Shown piece after piece: positions 32,005-41,895 of a stretch of 64,000 bases of DNA. This stretch comes from Streptosporangium sp. NBC_01495. GTDB taxonomy: Bacteria > Actinomycetota > Actinomycetes > Streptosporangiales > Streptosporangiaceae. Position 1 is the stretch's first letter. Each line of letters opens with the position of its first letter. The notes under the pieces were generated by a model. It worked only from the letters and a program-made list of their open reading frames with translations. It searched no databases and was not told the origin of the DNA. The translations under genes were made by a program, and so were the position numbers. The stretch lies in NCBI RefSeq assembly GCF_036250735.1, contig NZ_CP109430.1:9300001-9364000 (forward strand). Direction: 5' to 3'.

Positions 32005-32301
32005 TTAGTACTTCAGCAGGTTGGCGTCGTCCACCGACGCGGACCTGCGGGTTCGGAAGATCATCACGATGATGGCGAGGCCGATGACGACCTCGGCCGC
32101 GGCCACCACCATCACGAAGAACGCGATGATCTGGCCGTCCAGGTTGCCCTGCTGCCTGGCGAAGGTGACGAACGCGAGGTTGCAGGCGTTGAGCATGAGC
32201 TCCACGCACATGAACACCACGATCGCGTTGCGCCGCACCAGCACACCGACGGCGCCGATCGCGAACAGCAGCGCGGAGAGCACCAGGTAGTGAGTGGTCA
32301 C
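32005..32301 (-). CDS. nuoK: NADH-quinone oxidoreductase subunit K
   Basis: This 98-residue three-helix membrane subunit has the conserved Glu residues of helix 2 (MCVELMLNACNLAF) and helix 3 (AAAEVVIGLAI) that form part of the proton path. The GTG start overlaps the nuoJ stop by GTGA. Length and position are standard. Confidence 0.95.
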   Translation of the reverse strand: MTTHYLVLSALLFAIGAVGVLVRRNAIVVFMCVELMLNACNLAFVTFARQQGNLDGQIIAFFVMVVAAAEVVIGLAIIVMIFRTRRSASVDDANLLKY

Positions 32302-33134
32302 TTGCCGTCCTCCTGCTGGAGTGCCGCGTCCCTCACATGGACGGGCTCGTCGTCCGGATCGGAGTCACGGCCCTGTGCCGCGTCCTTCTCCAGGACCTGC
32401 TTGATGAGCGCCGCCTTCGCCGGGTCGGTCGGCGCGAAGCCGTCCTCGATCTCGTGCCGGGCGAGCACCCGGTTGATGGACTTCTCCGCGACCGTGCCGT
32501 CGGGCAGCAGGGCCGGCATGTCGATCGCGTTGTGCAACGCGTAGGTGCCGGGCCCCGGCAGCGGCGAGGGCTGCGGCCCCTTGAAGCGGGCGCGGGCCAG
32601 GTCGCGCTGGGTGGCCTTGGGCCGGACGCGCTCGCGGTGCGCCAGCACCATCGCACCGAGCGCGGCGGTGATCAGCAGCGCCGAGGTGACCTCGAAGGCG
32701 AAGACGTATCTGGTGAAGATCAGCTGCGCCAGGGAGGGCACGTTGCCGCCCGCCTCCTTCACGGCCCCGGCGAGGCCGGTGGGCGCGGCGTAGGTGGCGT
32801 TGCCGACGCCCAGGGCGAGCAGGGCCGCGAAGCTCAGGCCCGCGACGGCCGCCCAGAGGCGCTGTCCCTTGATCGTCTCGACCAGCGAGTCGGCGGAGTC
32901 GACGCCGACGAGCATCAGGACGAACAGGAAGAGCATCATGACCGCGCCGGTGTAGACGATGATCTGCACCGCGGCGAGGAAGGGGGCGTCCTGGACCGCG
33001 TACAGCACGGCCAGCGACAGCATGACGACGCCCAGCATCAGGGCCGAGTAGACCGCCTTGCGGCTGAAGACGAGCCCGAAGGCGGCCCCCACCGAGACGA
33101 CCGCGAGAACCCAGAACGTGATGGTCTCACCCAT
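32298..33134 (-). CDS. nuoJ: NADH-quinone oxidoreductase subunit J
   Basis: The 278-residue membrane subunit has five helices in the first 165 residues, with the conserved helix-3 region VQIIVYTGAVMMLFLFVLML that undergoes the pi-bulge change in complex I. The C-terminal 110 residues form a soluble acidic tail (ending DDEPVHVRDAALQQEDGK) that is longer than in enterobacteria, as in many actinomycetes. ATG 33134 lies inside the last codons of nuoI (8-bp overlap). Confidence 0.94.
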   Translation of the reverse strand: MGETITFWVLAVVSVGAAFGLVFSRKAVYSALMLGVVMLSLAVLYAVQDAPFLAAVQIIVYTGAVMMLFLFVLMLVGVDSADSLVETIKGQRLWAAVAGLSFAALLALGVGNATYAAPTGLAGAVKEAGGNVPSLAQLIFTRYVFAFEVTSALLITAALGAMVLAHRERVRPKATQRDLARARFKGPQPSPLPGPGTYALHNAIDMPALLPDGTVAEKSINRVLARHEIEDGFAPTDPAKAALIKQVLEKDAAQGRDSDPDDEPVHVRDAALQQEDGK

Positions 33135-33642
33135 TGTTGCGTCCCAGCCGGTAGTAGTCCTCTTCGGTCTCGCCGAGACGCATGGCGTGCGGCGGGGCCT
33201 CCATGCCGGGACCGAGCGGCGAGAGCAGCATCTCCTTGGTGTAGATCAGGCTCTCACGACTGCTGTCGGCGAGGTCGTACTCGTTGGTCATCGTGAGCGC
33301 CCGTGTCGGGCACGCCTCGATGCACAGGCCGCACAGGATGCACCGCAGATAGTTGATCTGGTAGGTGCGCCCGTAACGCTCACCCGGCGAGAACCGCTCC
33401 TCGTCGGTGTTGTCCGCGCCCTCGACGAAGATCGCGTCAGCCGGGCAGGCCCAGGCGCACAGCTCGCAGCCGATGCACTTCTCCAGGCCGTCGGGCCAGC
33501 GGTTGAGCTGGTGCCGGCCATGGAAGCGCGGAGCCGTGGGCCGCTGCTCCTCGGGGTAGTTGACCGTCTCGACCTTCTTGAACATCGTGTGGAAGGTCAC
33601 GCCGAACCCCTTGATGGGGTTCAGCCAATCAGTTGCTCCCAC
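33127..33642 (-). CDS. nuoI: NADH-quinone oxidoreductase subunit I
   Basis: The 171-residue ferredoxin-like subunit holds clusters N6a and N6b. Two 4Fe-4S motifs are complete: CIGCELCAWACP and CILCGLCIEACP. It passes electrons from NuoG toward NuoB. GTG 33642 overlaps the end of nuoH by 14 bp. An N-terminal amphipathic stretch (PIKGFGVTFHTMFKK) is typical and contacts the membrane arm. Confidence 0.96.
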   Translation of the reverse strand: MGATDWLNPIKGFGVTFHTMFKKVETVNYPEEQRPTAPRFHGRHQLNRWPDGLEKCIGCELCAWACPADAIFVEGADNTDEERFSPGERYGRTYQINYLRCILCGLCIEACPTRALTMTNEYDLADSSRESLIYTKEMLLSPLGPGMEAPPHAMRLGETEEDYYRLGRNNG

Positions 33643-34978
33643 TGGGAACCTCCTTGCGCGCTACACCGTGGTAGTGCGGCAGGTCGAGCGGCGGCACCGG
33701 GAAGCCACCCGCGGACGGCTCGGCTTGGAGTTGCTCGAACTCGGCCTCGACCTGGGCGGCCTTGGCCTCCTTGCGCCTCTGCAGCACGCTGTCGAAGCGC
33801 CACCAGATCCCGAGGCAGGCGATCATCACGAGCGCGGCCAGGATGAGCACGAGCGAGCGGTCGACGCTCTCCAGCTGCAGGGCCCTGACCGTGGCGACGA
33901 GCAGGATCCAGGCCAGGTTGACCGGGATGAGGATCTTCCAGCCGAGGGCCATCAGCTGGTCGTACCTGACGCGCGGCAGCGAGGCCCGGCACCAGATGAA
34001 GAAGGAGAAGACCAGCACCATCTTGAGGAAGAACCACAGCAGCGGCCACCAGCCGGCGTTCGCCCCGTCCCACATGGAGATCGGCCACGGGGCCCGCCAG
34101 CCGCCCATGAACAGGGTGATGGAGACCGCGGAGACCACGAAGACGTTGACGTACTCGGCGAGCATGATGACCGCGAACTTCAACGAGTTGGAGTACTCGG
34201 TCTGGAAGCCGCCGACCAGCTCGCCCTCGCCCTCGGGCAGGTCGAAGGGGACCCGGTTGGTCTCGCCCAGCATCGTGACGATGTAGATCAGGAAGGACGG
34301 GATCAGCAGGATCATGTACCAGGAGGGCATCGAGAACTGCACGCCGAACAGGGTGACCACCCCGCCCGTCGCCTGTGCCGCGACGATCTCCGAGGTGGAG
34401 AGGGTCCCGGCGAACAGGAAGACGCCCACGAACGACAGGCCCATCGCGATCTCGTACGAGACCACCTGGGCACTGGCCCGCAGGCCGCCGAGCACCGAGT
34501 AGGGGGAGCGCGAGCCCCAACCGGCCAGCACGATGCCGTACACGCCGATCGAGGCCATCGCGAGCACCAGCAGCACCGCGACCGGCAGGTCGGTGAGCTG
34601 CAGCGGCGTCTGGACCCCGAACATCGAGACCATCGGGCCCATCGGGATGACGGAGAAGGCCAGGAAGGCCGGGACCGCCAGGACGACCGGGGCGATGAAG
34701 TAGATCACCTTGTCGACGGTCCGGGGCATCAGGTCTTCCTTCAGCCCCATCTTGAGACCGTCGGCGACCGACTGGAGCAACCCGAACTTGCCCGCCCGGT
34801 TGGGGCCGTACCGGTTCTGCATGCGGGAGATGAGCTTGCGCTCGAACCACACGCCGAACAGCACGCCCAGCATCAGGACGATGAAGATGACGGCGGCCTT
34901 GATGATGCTGATCCAGAGCGGGTCCTTGCCGAAGTCGGCGAGGGTCGGATCGGCCGCTAGAAGAGTCCGGGCATTCAT
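33629..34978 (-). CDS. nuoH: NADH-quinone oxidoreductase subunit H
   Basis: The 449-residue membrane subunit forms the quinone-access chamber with NuoB and NuoD. About eight helices are seen with FERKLISRMQNRYGPNRAG at the first cytoplasmic loop, PFDLPEGEGELVGGFQTEYS (the acidic loop near the quinone site) and the C-terminal RYDQLMALGWKILIP. A soluble tail follows. ATG 34978 uses the last base of the nuoG stop (TAATG). Confidence 0.96.
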   Translation of the reverse strand: MNARTLLAADPTLADFGKDPLWISIIKAAVIFIVLMLGVLFGVWFERKLISRMQNRYGPNRAGKFGLLQSVADGLKMGLKEDLMPRTVDKVIYFIAPVVLAVPAFLAFSVIPMGPMVSMFGVQTPLQLTDLPVAVLLVLAMASIGVYGIVLAGWGSRSPYSVLGGLRASAQVVSYEIAMGLSFVGVFLFAGTLSTSEIVAAQATGGVVTLFGVQFSMPSWYMILLIPSFLIYIVTMLGETNRVPFDLPEGEGELVGGFQTEYSNSLKFAVIMLAEYVNVFVVSAVSITLFMGGWRAPWPISMWDGANAGWWPLLWFFLKMVLVFSFFIWCRASLPRVRYDQLMALGWKILIPVNLAWILLVATVRALQLESVDRSLVLILAALVMIACLGIWWRFDSVLQRRKEAKAAQVEAEFEQLQAEPSAGGFPVPPLDLPHYHGVARKEVPSGSN

Positions 34979-37608
34979 TACCGCTCCTCGTTAGCTTCGC
35001 CGGCGGCACGTGCCTCGCCGGCCGTCGTGCCGGTGGCACGCTCGTCGGGCCCCGTGTCAGTGCCCACGACGGTGCCCGCGACGGTACTCGCCGGACCGGG
35101 CGTGACCGGGGCGGCGACGACGGGCGCGACCGAAACGGCGCTGCCGGGCGTGACCTGGCTCGTGGCGGCGGGCGCGGCGTTCCCGGCGGAGGCGCCGACC
35201 CTGACCACGTCACCGGCGACGGCGCGCAGGTCCCGGGTGACCGAGCGGCCCGCGGAGTTGGCCGGCAGCCACACCACCCGGTCGGGCAGGTCCGCGATCC
35301 GCACGGGCAGGCTCAGCGAGCCGTACTCGGTGCCGACGACGATCTCGCCGCCGTCGACCAGGCCGGACTCGGCCGCGGTGGACTCCGACACCAGCGCCAC
35401 GGCCGGGCGGGCGGTGCCCGCCAGGTACGGCTCCCCGGCCTGCAGTCGGCCGTCGTCGAGCAGCAGGTGCCAGCTGGCCAGGACGGCCTCTCCGGCCTCC
35501 GGCCTGGCGGCGGCCCGGCCGGCCGCCTCCGGGGCGGCGGCCCTGGGGCCGCGCCACGCGCCGATCGCGCTGAGCTCGCGGCGGGCGGCGGCGGGGTCGG
35601 GCAGGCCGAGGTGCACGTCCATGGCGTCGGCGATGGCGGAGATGACCCGCAGGTCACTCATGATCCCCGGAACCGGGAGCGCCTCCTCGAAGGTGCGCCC
35701 GCGTCCCTCCCAGTCTACAAAGGTGCCCGACTTCTCGGCCACCACGGCGACGGGGAGCACCACGTCGGCGCGGTCGGTGACCGCGCTGGCGCGCTGCTCC
35801 AGGCTCACGATGAACGGGGTGTTCTCCAGGGCGAGCAGTGCGGCCTGCGGCGCGGCCAGGTCGTAGGGGTCGACACCGGCGACGACGAGGGCGTCGATCC
35901 GGCCGTCGAGCGCCGCCGCCAGCATGGCGGTGGTGTCGCGGCCCTCGGCCTCGGGCAGGGAGGAGACGTCCCACGCCCTGGCCACCTCGGCGCGGGCGGT
36001 CTCGTCGCCGACCGGGCGGCCGATCGGCAGCAGGTTCGGCAGCGCCCCGGCCTCGACGGCCCCGCGCTCACCGGCGCGGCGCGGGATCCAGGCGAGACGG
36101 GCGCCGGTGGAGTCGGCGAGCCGCAGCAGCGCCGACAGCGCGCCCGGCACGGTGGCGAGCCGCTCACCGGCCAGGATGATCGCGCCCGGCTGCCTGATCG
36201 CCTCGGCGGCGAGCGCGTCCGCGGCGGCCAGGTCGTCCAGGACGGCGGTCTCCGAGCCCGGCACCGCCGGGATCAGGGTGCCGCCCATCTTGGCCAGCCC
36301 GGGACCGGCGAACGGCGCGACCGAGAAGACCTTCAGTCCCTTCTTCCGCGCCGCCTTGCGCAGGCGCAGGAAGACGATCGGCGACTCCTCGTCGGGCTCG
36401 AAGCCCGCCAGGAGCACCGCGGGCGCCTTCTCCAGGTCGGCGTAGCGGACCTCGATGCCCCTGCCCGCGACGGCGTGCGCCAGGAACCGCGCCTCCTCCT
36501 CGGAGTGCGGCCTGGCGCGGAAGTCGACGTCGTTCGTGCCGAGGGCGATCCGGGCGAACTTCGCGTACCCGTACGCCTCTTCGACGGTGAGGCGACCGCC
36601 GACCAGCACGCCCGCGCGCCCGCGCGCCGCGGACAGGCCCTTGGCCGCCGCGGCGAACGCCTCGGGCCAGGAGGCCGGGACCAGGCGTCCCTCCTCGTCA
36701 CGGACGAGGGGGGTCCTCAGCCGGTCCGGCTGGGTCGCGTAGGTGAAGGCCCAGCGGCCCTTGTCGCAGTTCCACTCCTCGTTGACCTCGGGGTCGTCCC
36801 CGGCCAGGCGGCGGGTGACCTTGCCGCGCCGGTGGTCGGTGCGCAGGGAGCAGCCGCTCGCACAGTGCTCGCAGGCGCTGGGCGTGGAGACCAGGTCGAA
36901 CGGGCGGGCCTGGAAGCGGTACGCGGCACCGGTCAGCGCGCCCACCGGGCAGATCTGCACGGTGTTGCCGGAGAAGTAGGACTCGAACGGGCGGCCGTCG
37001 GCGGTGGCGACCTGCTCCTTGGCCCCGCGCTCGAAGAAGTCGATGAGCGGGTCGCCGGCGATCTCGTCGGAGAAGCGGATGCAGCGCGCGCACTGGACGC
37101 AGCGCTCGCGGTCGAGCAGCACCTCGGAGGAGAGCGCGACGGGCTTGTCGAAGGTCCGCTTCTTCTCGGTGAAGCGGCTCTCGCCCTGGCCGTTGGACAT
37201 CGCCTGGTTCTGCAGCGGGCACTCGCCGCCCTTGTCGCAGACCGGGCAGTCGAGCGGGTGGTTCAGGAGCAGCAGCTCCATCACGCCGCGCTGCGCCTTC
37301 TCGGCGACCGGGGAGGTGAGCTGGGTCTGGACGACCATGCCCTCGGCGACCTCGATCGCGCAGGAGGGCTGCGGCTTGGGGAACCCCCGGCCGTTGCCGG
37401 CGTCGGGGATGTCCACCAGGCACTGGCGGCAGTTGGCGGCCGGCTCCAGCAGCGGGTGGTCGCAGAACCGGGGGATCTGGATGCCGAGCAGCTCGGCCGC
37501 CCGGATGATCAGAGTGCCCTTCGGGACGCTCACCTGGAAGCCGTCGATGGTGACGGTGACCAGGTTCACCGGCACCTGCTGCGCCGGGGTGGTGGCTTCG
37601 ACGGTCAT
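34978..37608 (-). CDS. nuoG: NADH-quinone oxidoreductase subunit G
   Basis: The 876-residue iron-sulfur subunit begins with a 2Fe-2S domain (CDHPLLEPAANCRQC), then the His-Cys cluster region (HPLDCPVCDKGGECPLQ) and a 4Fe-4S pair (CVQCARCIRF with CPVGAL). CEHCASGC starts the molybdopterin-oxidoreductase-like domain, which no longer binds Mo in complex I. The last 60 residues form a Pro/Thr/Ala/Val-rich tail (VTPGSAVSVAPVVAAP and on) of low complexity. ATG 37608 is fixed by GGAGGAG about 6 nt before it. Confidence 0.95.
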   Translation of the reverse strand: MTVEATTPAQQVPVNLVTVTIDGFQVSVPKGTLIIRAAELLGIQIPRFCDHPLLEPAANCRQCLVDIPDAGNGRGFPKPQPSCAIEVAEGMVVQTQLTSPVAEKAQRGVMELLLLNHPLDCPVCDKGGECPLQNQAMSNGQGESRFTEKKRTFDKPVALSSEVLLDRERCVQCARCIRFSDEIAGDPLIDFFERGAKEQVATADGRPFESYFSGNTVQICPVGALTGAAYRFQARPFDLVSTPSACEHCASGCSLRTDHRRGKVTRRLAGDDPEVNEEWNCDKGRWAFTYATQPDRLRTPLVRDEEGRLVPASWPEAFAAAAKGLSAARGRAGVLVGGRLTVEEAYGYAKFARIALGTNDVDFRARPHSEEEARFLAHAVAGRGIEVRYADLEKAPAVLLAGFEPDEESPIVFLRLRKAARKKGLKVFSVAPFAGPGLAKMGGTLIPAVPGSETAVLDDLAAADALAAEAIRQPGAIILAGERLATVPGALSALLRLADSTGARLAWIPRRAGERGAVEAGALPNLLPIGRPVGDETARAEVARAWDVSSLPEAEGRDTTAMLAAALDGRIDALVVAGVDPYDLAAPQAALLALENTPFIVSLEQRASAVTDRADVVLPVAVVAEKSGTFVDWEGRGRTFEEALPVPGIMSDLRVISAIADAMDVHLGLPDPAAARRELSAIGAWRGPRAAAPEAAGRAAARPEAGEAVLASWHLLLDDGRLQAGEPYLAGTARPAVALVSESTAAESGLVDGGEIVVGTEYGSLSLPVRIADLPDRVVWLPANSAGRSVTRDLRAVAGDVVRVGASAGNAAPAATSQVTPGSAVSVAPVVAAPVTPGPASTVAGTVVGTDTGPDERATGTTAGEARAAGEANEER

Positions 37609-37687
37609 GGCGTCTCCTCCGTCGGCCTCATGACCGAGACGGTGCTGTGCTTGCCGGTGTGCTTGCCGGTTGCCTGGGTCCGCGCGC

Positions 37688-38974
37688 TCACTGGGCACCC
37701 CACACCGTGGACGGGGCGTGATCGAACGGGCAGCCGCCGATCTCGAAGTGCTTGAGGTATTCGTCGCGGAAGTATTTCACCGACGAGTGGATGGGGCTGG
37801 TCGCACCGTCGCCCAGGGCGCAGAAGGAGCGTCCCAGGATGTTGTCGGCGATGTCGGTGATCGTGGTCAGGTCCTCTTCGGTGCCCTGACCCTTCTCCAG
37901 CCGCTTGAGCACCTGCTTGAGCCAGAAGGTGCCCTCCCGGCAGGGGGTGCACTTGCCGCACGACTCGTGCGCGTAGAACTCCGTCCAGCGGAGCACGGCG
38001 CGCACCACGCAGGTGGTCTCGTCGAAGATCTGCAGGGCCCGGGTGCCGAGCATCGAGCCCTTCGCCCCGACGGACTCGAAGTCCAGCGGGACGTCGAGGT
38101 GTTCGTCGGTGAAGATCGGGGTGCTCGACCCGCCGGGGGTCCAGAACTTGAGCCGGTGGCCCTCGCGGATGCCGCCGGACATCTCCAGCAGCTCACGCAG
38201 CGTGATGCCGAGCGGGGCCTCGTACTGGCCGGGCGTGGTCACGTGGCCGCTCAGCGAGAAGATGCCGAAGCCCTTGGACTTCTCGGTGCCCATCCCGGCG
38301 AACCAGTCGGCGCCGTTGGCGATGATGGAGGGAACACTCGCGACCGACTCGACGTTGTTGACGACGGTCGGCGAGGCGTACAGGCCCGCCACGGCGGGGA
38401 AGGGGGGCTTGAGCCGAGGTTGGCCGCGATAGCCCTCCAGCGAGTCGAGCAGCGCCGTCTCCTCGCCACAGATGTAGGCGCCGGCCCCGCTGTGCACGAC
38501 CAGCTCCAGGTCGAAGCCGGAGCCGAACAGGTCGGTGCCGAGATAGCCCTTGGCGTACGCCTCGGCCACGGCCGCCTGCAGGCGGCGGATGACGTGCACC
38601 ACCTCGCCGCGCACGTAGATGAAGGCGTGGTTGGCCCGGATCGCGTACGCGGTGATGATGACGCCCTCGACCAGCGAGTGCGGGTTGGCCATCATCAGCG
38701 GGATGTCCTTGCACGTGCCGGGCTCGGACTCGTCGGCGTTGACCACCAGGTAGTGCGGCTTGCCGTCCCCCTGGGGGATGAAGCCCCACTTCATGCCGGT
38801 GGGGAAGCCCGCGCCGCCCCGGCCGCGCAGTCCGGAGTCCTTGACGGCCTGGATGACGGCGTCGGGGTCCATGCCCAGCGCCTTCTTGGCCGCCGAGTAG
38901 TCGCCGTAGCCCTCCAGGGTGAAGGAGTTGGGCTGGTCCCAGTTCGCGGTGAGAACCGGGGTGAGAGTGGTCAC
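37688..38974 (-). CDS. nuoF: NADH-quinone oxidoreductase subunit F
   Basis: The 428-residue flavoprotein oxidises NADH. It shows the Gly-rich NADH site (LRGRGGAGFPTGMKW), the FMN site (NADESEPGTCKDIPLM) and the N3 4Fe-4S ligands ESCGKCTPCREG with the fourth Cys in SFCALGDGA. The GTG start has GGAGACGAA just upstream. It lies between nuoE and nuoG with short gaps of 130 and 79 nt, the largest within the operon. Confidence 0.96.
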   Translation of the reverse strand: MTTLTPVLTANWDQPNSFTLEGYGDYSAAKKALGMDPDAVIQAVKDSGLRGRGGAGFPTGMKWGFIPQGDGKPHYLVVNADESEPGTCKDIPLMMANPHSLVEGVIITAYAIRANHAFIYVRGEVVHVIRRLQAAVAEAYAKGYLGTDLFGSGFDLELVVHSGAGAYICGEETALLDSLEGYRGQPRLKPPFPAVAGLYASPTVVNNVESVASVPSIIANGADWFAGMGTEKSKGFGIFSLSGHVTTPGQYEAPLGITLRELLEMSGGIREGHRLKFWTPGGSSTPIFTDEHLDVPLDFESVGAKGSMLGTRALQIFDETTCVVRAVLRWTEFYAHESCGKCTPCREGTFWLKQVLKRLEKGQGTEEDLTTITDIADNILGRSFCALGDGATSPIHSSVKYFRDEYLKHFEIGGCPFDHAPSTVWGAQ

Positions 38975-39104
38975 TTCGTCTCCTCGCCTGACAGCCCGTC
39001 GCTCCGTGACGAGGCCGTGCCGTGCCCGCTGGCACGCTCGTTACACCCGCACGCGCCGGTCTGACCGATACGCCCGCTCGTGGTGGCTCCGCGTCGTAGC
39101 ACGC

Positions 39105-39857
39105 TCACGCCTCCGGAGCCTTCCATCCGTTGGCCTTGGCGATCCTCAGGCCCTCCAGGGAGGGGCCGTTCGCCGAGGGGCCGTCGCCGGCCAGGCCGTC
39201 GGGCAGCCCCGCGAGCACCCGCGAGGCCTCCTTGAACGTGCAGAGCTTCTTCGGGCCCCGGGTCGGGGAGATCTCCTTGCCGTCCCGGAGGTCGTCGACG
39301 AGCTGCTTGGCCGAGGCCGGGGTCTGGTTGTCGAAGAACTCCCAGTTGACCATCATCACCGGGGCGAAGTCGCAGGCGGCGTTGCACTCCAGCCGCTCCA
39401 GCGAGACCTTGCCGTCGGGGGTCGTCTCGTCGTGGCCGACGCCGGCGTGCTCGGACAGCTCGTCCCAGATCTGGTCGCCGCCCATGACCGCGCAGAGTGT
39501 GTTGATGCACACGCCCACGTGGTACTGGCCCATCGGCCTGCGCTTGTACATGGTGTAGAAGGTGGAGACGCCCACCACCTCGGCCTTGCTCAGGCCGAGA
39601 ATCTCGGCGCAGAACTCGTGGCCGTCGTCGGAGACGTAGCCGTCCTCCGACTGCACCAGGTGCAGCAGGGGCAGCAGGGCCGACCGCGGCTTCGGGTAGC
39701 GGCCGATGATCTCCTTGGCGTCGCGCTCCAGGCGCTCACGCACTTCCGGCGCGTACCCCTTGGACACGGTCGCGCTCACCTCCTCGCCGCCCGCGCGGGC
39801 GGCCTCGCCGCTCGTCGAGCCTGCCCTGCCGTCGGCCGGGCCCGTAGTCGCGCTCAT
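39105..39857 (-). CDS. nuoE: NADH-quinone oxidoreductase subunit E
   Basis: The 250-residue thioredoxin-fold subunit carries the 2Fe-2S cluster N1a. Its ligands are in VCINTLCAVMGG and ERLECNAACD. The N-terminal 30 residues (STSGEAARAGGEE) and the C-terminal 60 are extra relative to E. coli. ATG 39857 overlaps the nuoD stop (ATGA), which sets the start. Confidence 0.95.
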   Translation of the reverse strand: MSATTGPADGRAGSTSGEAARAGGEEVSATVSKGYAPEVRERLERDAKEIIGRYPKPRSALLPLLHLVQSEDGYVSDDGHEFCAEILGLSKAEVVGVSTFYTMYKRRPMGQYHVGVCINTLCAVMGGDQIWDELSEHAGVGHDETTPDGKVSLERLECNAACDFAPVMMVNWEFFDNQTPASAKQLVDDLRDGKEISPTRGPKKLCTFKEASRVLAGLPDGLAGDGPSANGPSLEGLRIAKANGWKAPEA

Positions 39858-41212
39858 CGGTCGACACCTCCCATCACCGGGTCGATCGAGGCCACCGCCG
39901 AGATGACGTCGGCGACCATGCCGCCCTCGCACGTCGCGGGCATGGCCTGCAGGTTCGTGAAGGACGGGTCGCGGAAGTGTACGCGGTAGGGGCGGGTTCC
40001 GCCGTCGCTGACCACGTGGGCGCCGAGCTCGCCGCGGGGCGACTCGACCGAGGCGTACGCCTGCCCGGCCGGGACCCGGAAGCCCTCGGTCACCAGCTTG
40101 AAGTGGTGGATCAGCGCCTCCATGGAGCCGCTCATGATGTGCGCGATGTGGTCGGGCGAGTTGCCCAGGCCGTCGGGGCCGAGCGCGAGCTGCGCGGGCC
40201 AGCCGATCTTCTTGTCGTCGACCATCACCCGGTCGTTCTTGAGCGGCCCGGAGAGGCGGTCGAGCGCCTGCTCAATGATCTTGAGCGACTCCTCCATCTC
40301 GGCCACCCGTACCAGGTAGCGGCCGTAGACGTCGGCGGTCTTCTCCGTCGGGACGTCGAACTCGTAGGTCTCGTAGCCGCAGTAGGGCTGCGACTTGCGC
40401 AGGTCCCAGGGCAGGCCGGCGGCCCGCAGCATCGGGCCGGTGACGCCCAGCGCCATGCAGCCGGTGAGGTCGAGGTAGGCGACGTCCTTGGTGCGGGCCA
40501 GGTAGACCGGGTTCGCGTCGAGCATCTTGCGCATGTCCTTGATGCGCCCCGGCATGACCTTGAGCAGCTCGCCGACCTTGTCGACGGCGCCGGCGGGCAG
40601 GTCGACGGAGACGCCTCCGGGCCGGACGTAGGCCATGTTCATCCGCAGGCCGGTGATGTACTCCATCACGTCGAGCACCATCTCGCGCTCGCGGGACCCG
40701 AAGAGGAACGGCGTGGTCGCGCCCAGCTCCATGCCGAAGGTGCCGATGGCCACCATGTGCGAGGAGATCCGGGTGAGCTCCATCATCATCACGCGGATGG
40801 CCTGGGCCCGCTCGGGGATCCGGTCGGTGATGCCCAGCAGCCGCTCGACGCCCATGCAGTAGGCGGTCTCGTTGAAGATCGGCGCCAGGTAGTCCATCCG
40901 GGTGACGAACGTCGTGCCCTGGGTCCAGGTCCGGTATTCGAGGTTCTTCTCGATGCCGGTGTGCAGGTAGCCGATGACCGTGCGGGCCTCGGTGACCGTC
41001 TCGCCGTCCAGGTTCAGGATCAGGCGGAGCACGCCGTGCGTGGACGGGTGCTGGGGGCCCATGTTGATGACGAGCTGCTGGTCCTGCTGGCCGGAGAGGG
41101 TCTCGACCAGCTCCGTCCAGTCGTTGCCCGAGACCGTGTAGACCTTGCCCTCGGCGGCCTCGTCGTACGAGGACCCGAGGGTCTCCTTGGTCTCCTGGTA
41201 GGGGACGCTCAT
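39854..41212 (-). CDS. nuoD: NADH-quinone oxidoreductase subunit D
   Basis: The 452-residue 49-kDa-type subunit lines the quinone cavity. It contains NMGPQHPSTHGVLRL with the conserved quinone-contact His, YLHTGIEKNLEYRTW and the C-terminal SIDPVMGGVDR. ATG 41212 overlaps the nuoC stop (ATGA). The first 35 residues (SYDEAAEGKVYTVSG) are the usual actinobacterial leader. Confidence 0.96.
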   Translation of the reverse strand: MSVPYQETKETLGSSYDEAAEGKVYTVSGNDWTELVETLSGQQDQQLVINMGPQHPSTHGVLRLILNLDGETVTEARTVIGYLHTGIEKNLEYRTWTQGTTFVTRMDYLAPIFNETAYCMGVERLLGITDRIPERAQAIRVMMMELTRISSHMVAIGTFGMELGATTPFLFGSREREMVLDVMEYITGLRMNMAYVRPGGVSVDLPAGAVDKVGELLKVMPGRIKDMRKMLDANPVYLARTKDVAYLDLTGCMALGVTGPMLRAAGLPWDLRKSQPYCGYETYEFDVPTEKTADVYGRYLVRVAEMEESLKIIEQALDRLSGPLKNDRVMVDDKKIGWPAQLALGPDGLGNSPDHIAHIMSGSMEALIHHFKLVTEGFRVPAGQAYASVESPRGELGAHVVSDGGTRPYRVHFRDPSFTNLQAMPATCEGGMVADVISAVASIDPVMGGVDR

Positions 41213-41895
41213 GTGTAGGACCTCCTCTGGTCCGGCGCGGGGATCTCGGCGCCGCGGTACTCGACCGGGATGCCGCCGAGCGGGTAGTCCTTGCGCTGGG
41301 GGTGACCGTCCCAGTCGTCGGGCATCATGATGCGGGTCAGCGCCGGGTGCCCGTCGAAGATGATGCCGAAGAAGTCCCAGGTCTCGCGCTCGTGCCAGTC
41401 GTGCGTCGGGTAGACCGAGACCGTGGAGGGGATGTGCCGGTCGTCGTCGGGGCAGGAGACCTCGACGCGCAGGCGGCGGTTGTGCGTGATCGAGCACAGG
41501 TGGATCACCGCGTGCAGCTCCTGGCCCGCCAGGTGGGGGTAGTGCACGCCGGAGACGCCGAGCGAGAGCTCGAAGCGCAGCGCGGGGTCGTCGCGCAGGG
41601 TCTTGACGACGTCGAGCAGGCGCTCGCGCCTGACGTGGAAGGTCAGCTCGCCGCGGTCGACGACCACGCGCTCGACGGCGTCGCCGAGATCGCCGCCGAG
41701 GGCGCGCTCCAGCTCGTCGGCGATGGTGTCGAAGTAGCCGCCGTACGGGCGGGCGCTGGACAGCTCGGGCTTGCGCCGCACGACGAGGCGGCCGTAGCCC
41801 GAGGTGTCACCGGTGCCCGAGGCGCCGAACATGCCCAGGTGGGCGACCGGCTCCTCCGGCACCCTGGGGAGGTTGTCAGCGGGTTCGCTCGTCAT
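41209..41895 (-). CDS. nuoC: NADH-quinone oxidoreductase subunit C
   Basis: The 228-residue 30-kDa-type subunit has the conserved Tyr/His/Asp-rich segment (PTHDWHERETWDFFGIIFDGHP) and RIMMPDDWDGHPQRKDYPLGG near its C-terminus. ATG 41895 overlaps the nuoB stop by four bases. A frame that continues upstream lies inside nuoB and is ignored. Confidence 0.95.
   Translation of the reverse strand: MTSEPADNLPRVPEEPVAHLGMFGASGTGDTSGYGRLVVRRKPELSSARPYGGYFDTIADELERALGGDLGDAVERVVVDRGELTFHVRRERLLDVVKTLRDDPALRFELSLGVSGVHYPHLAGQELHAVIHLCSITHNRRLRVEVSCPDDDRHIPSTVSVYPTHDWHERETWDFFGIIFDGHPALTRIMMPDDWDGHPQRKDYPLGGIPVEYRGAEIPAPDQRRSYT

Noticed and set aside
30457..32544. Long plus-strand frame (about 695 codons) across nuoL-nuoJ
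   Set aside because: It is the antisense of highly conserved nuo genes, rich in Asp, Glu, His, Gln and Arg with no domain; high GC keeps such frames open.
35467..37755. Plus-strand frame of about 760 codons across nuoG
   Set aside because: Antisense shadow of nuoG with biased Gly/Arg/Asp content and no RBS or family signal.
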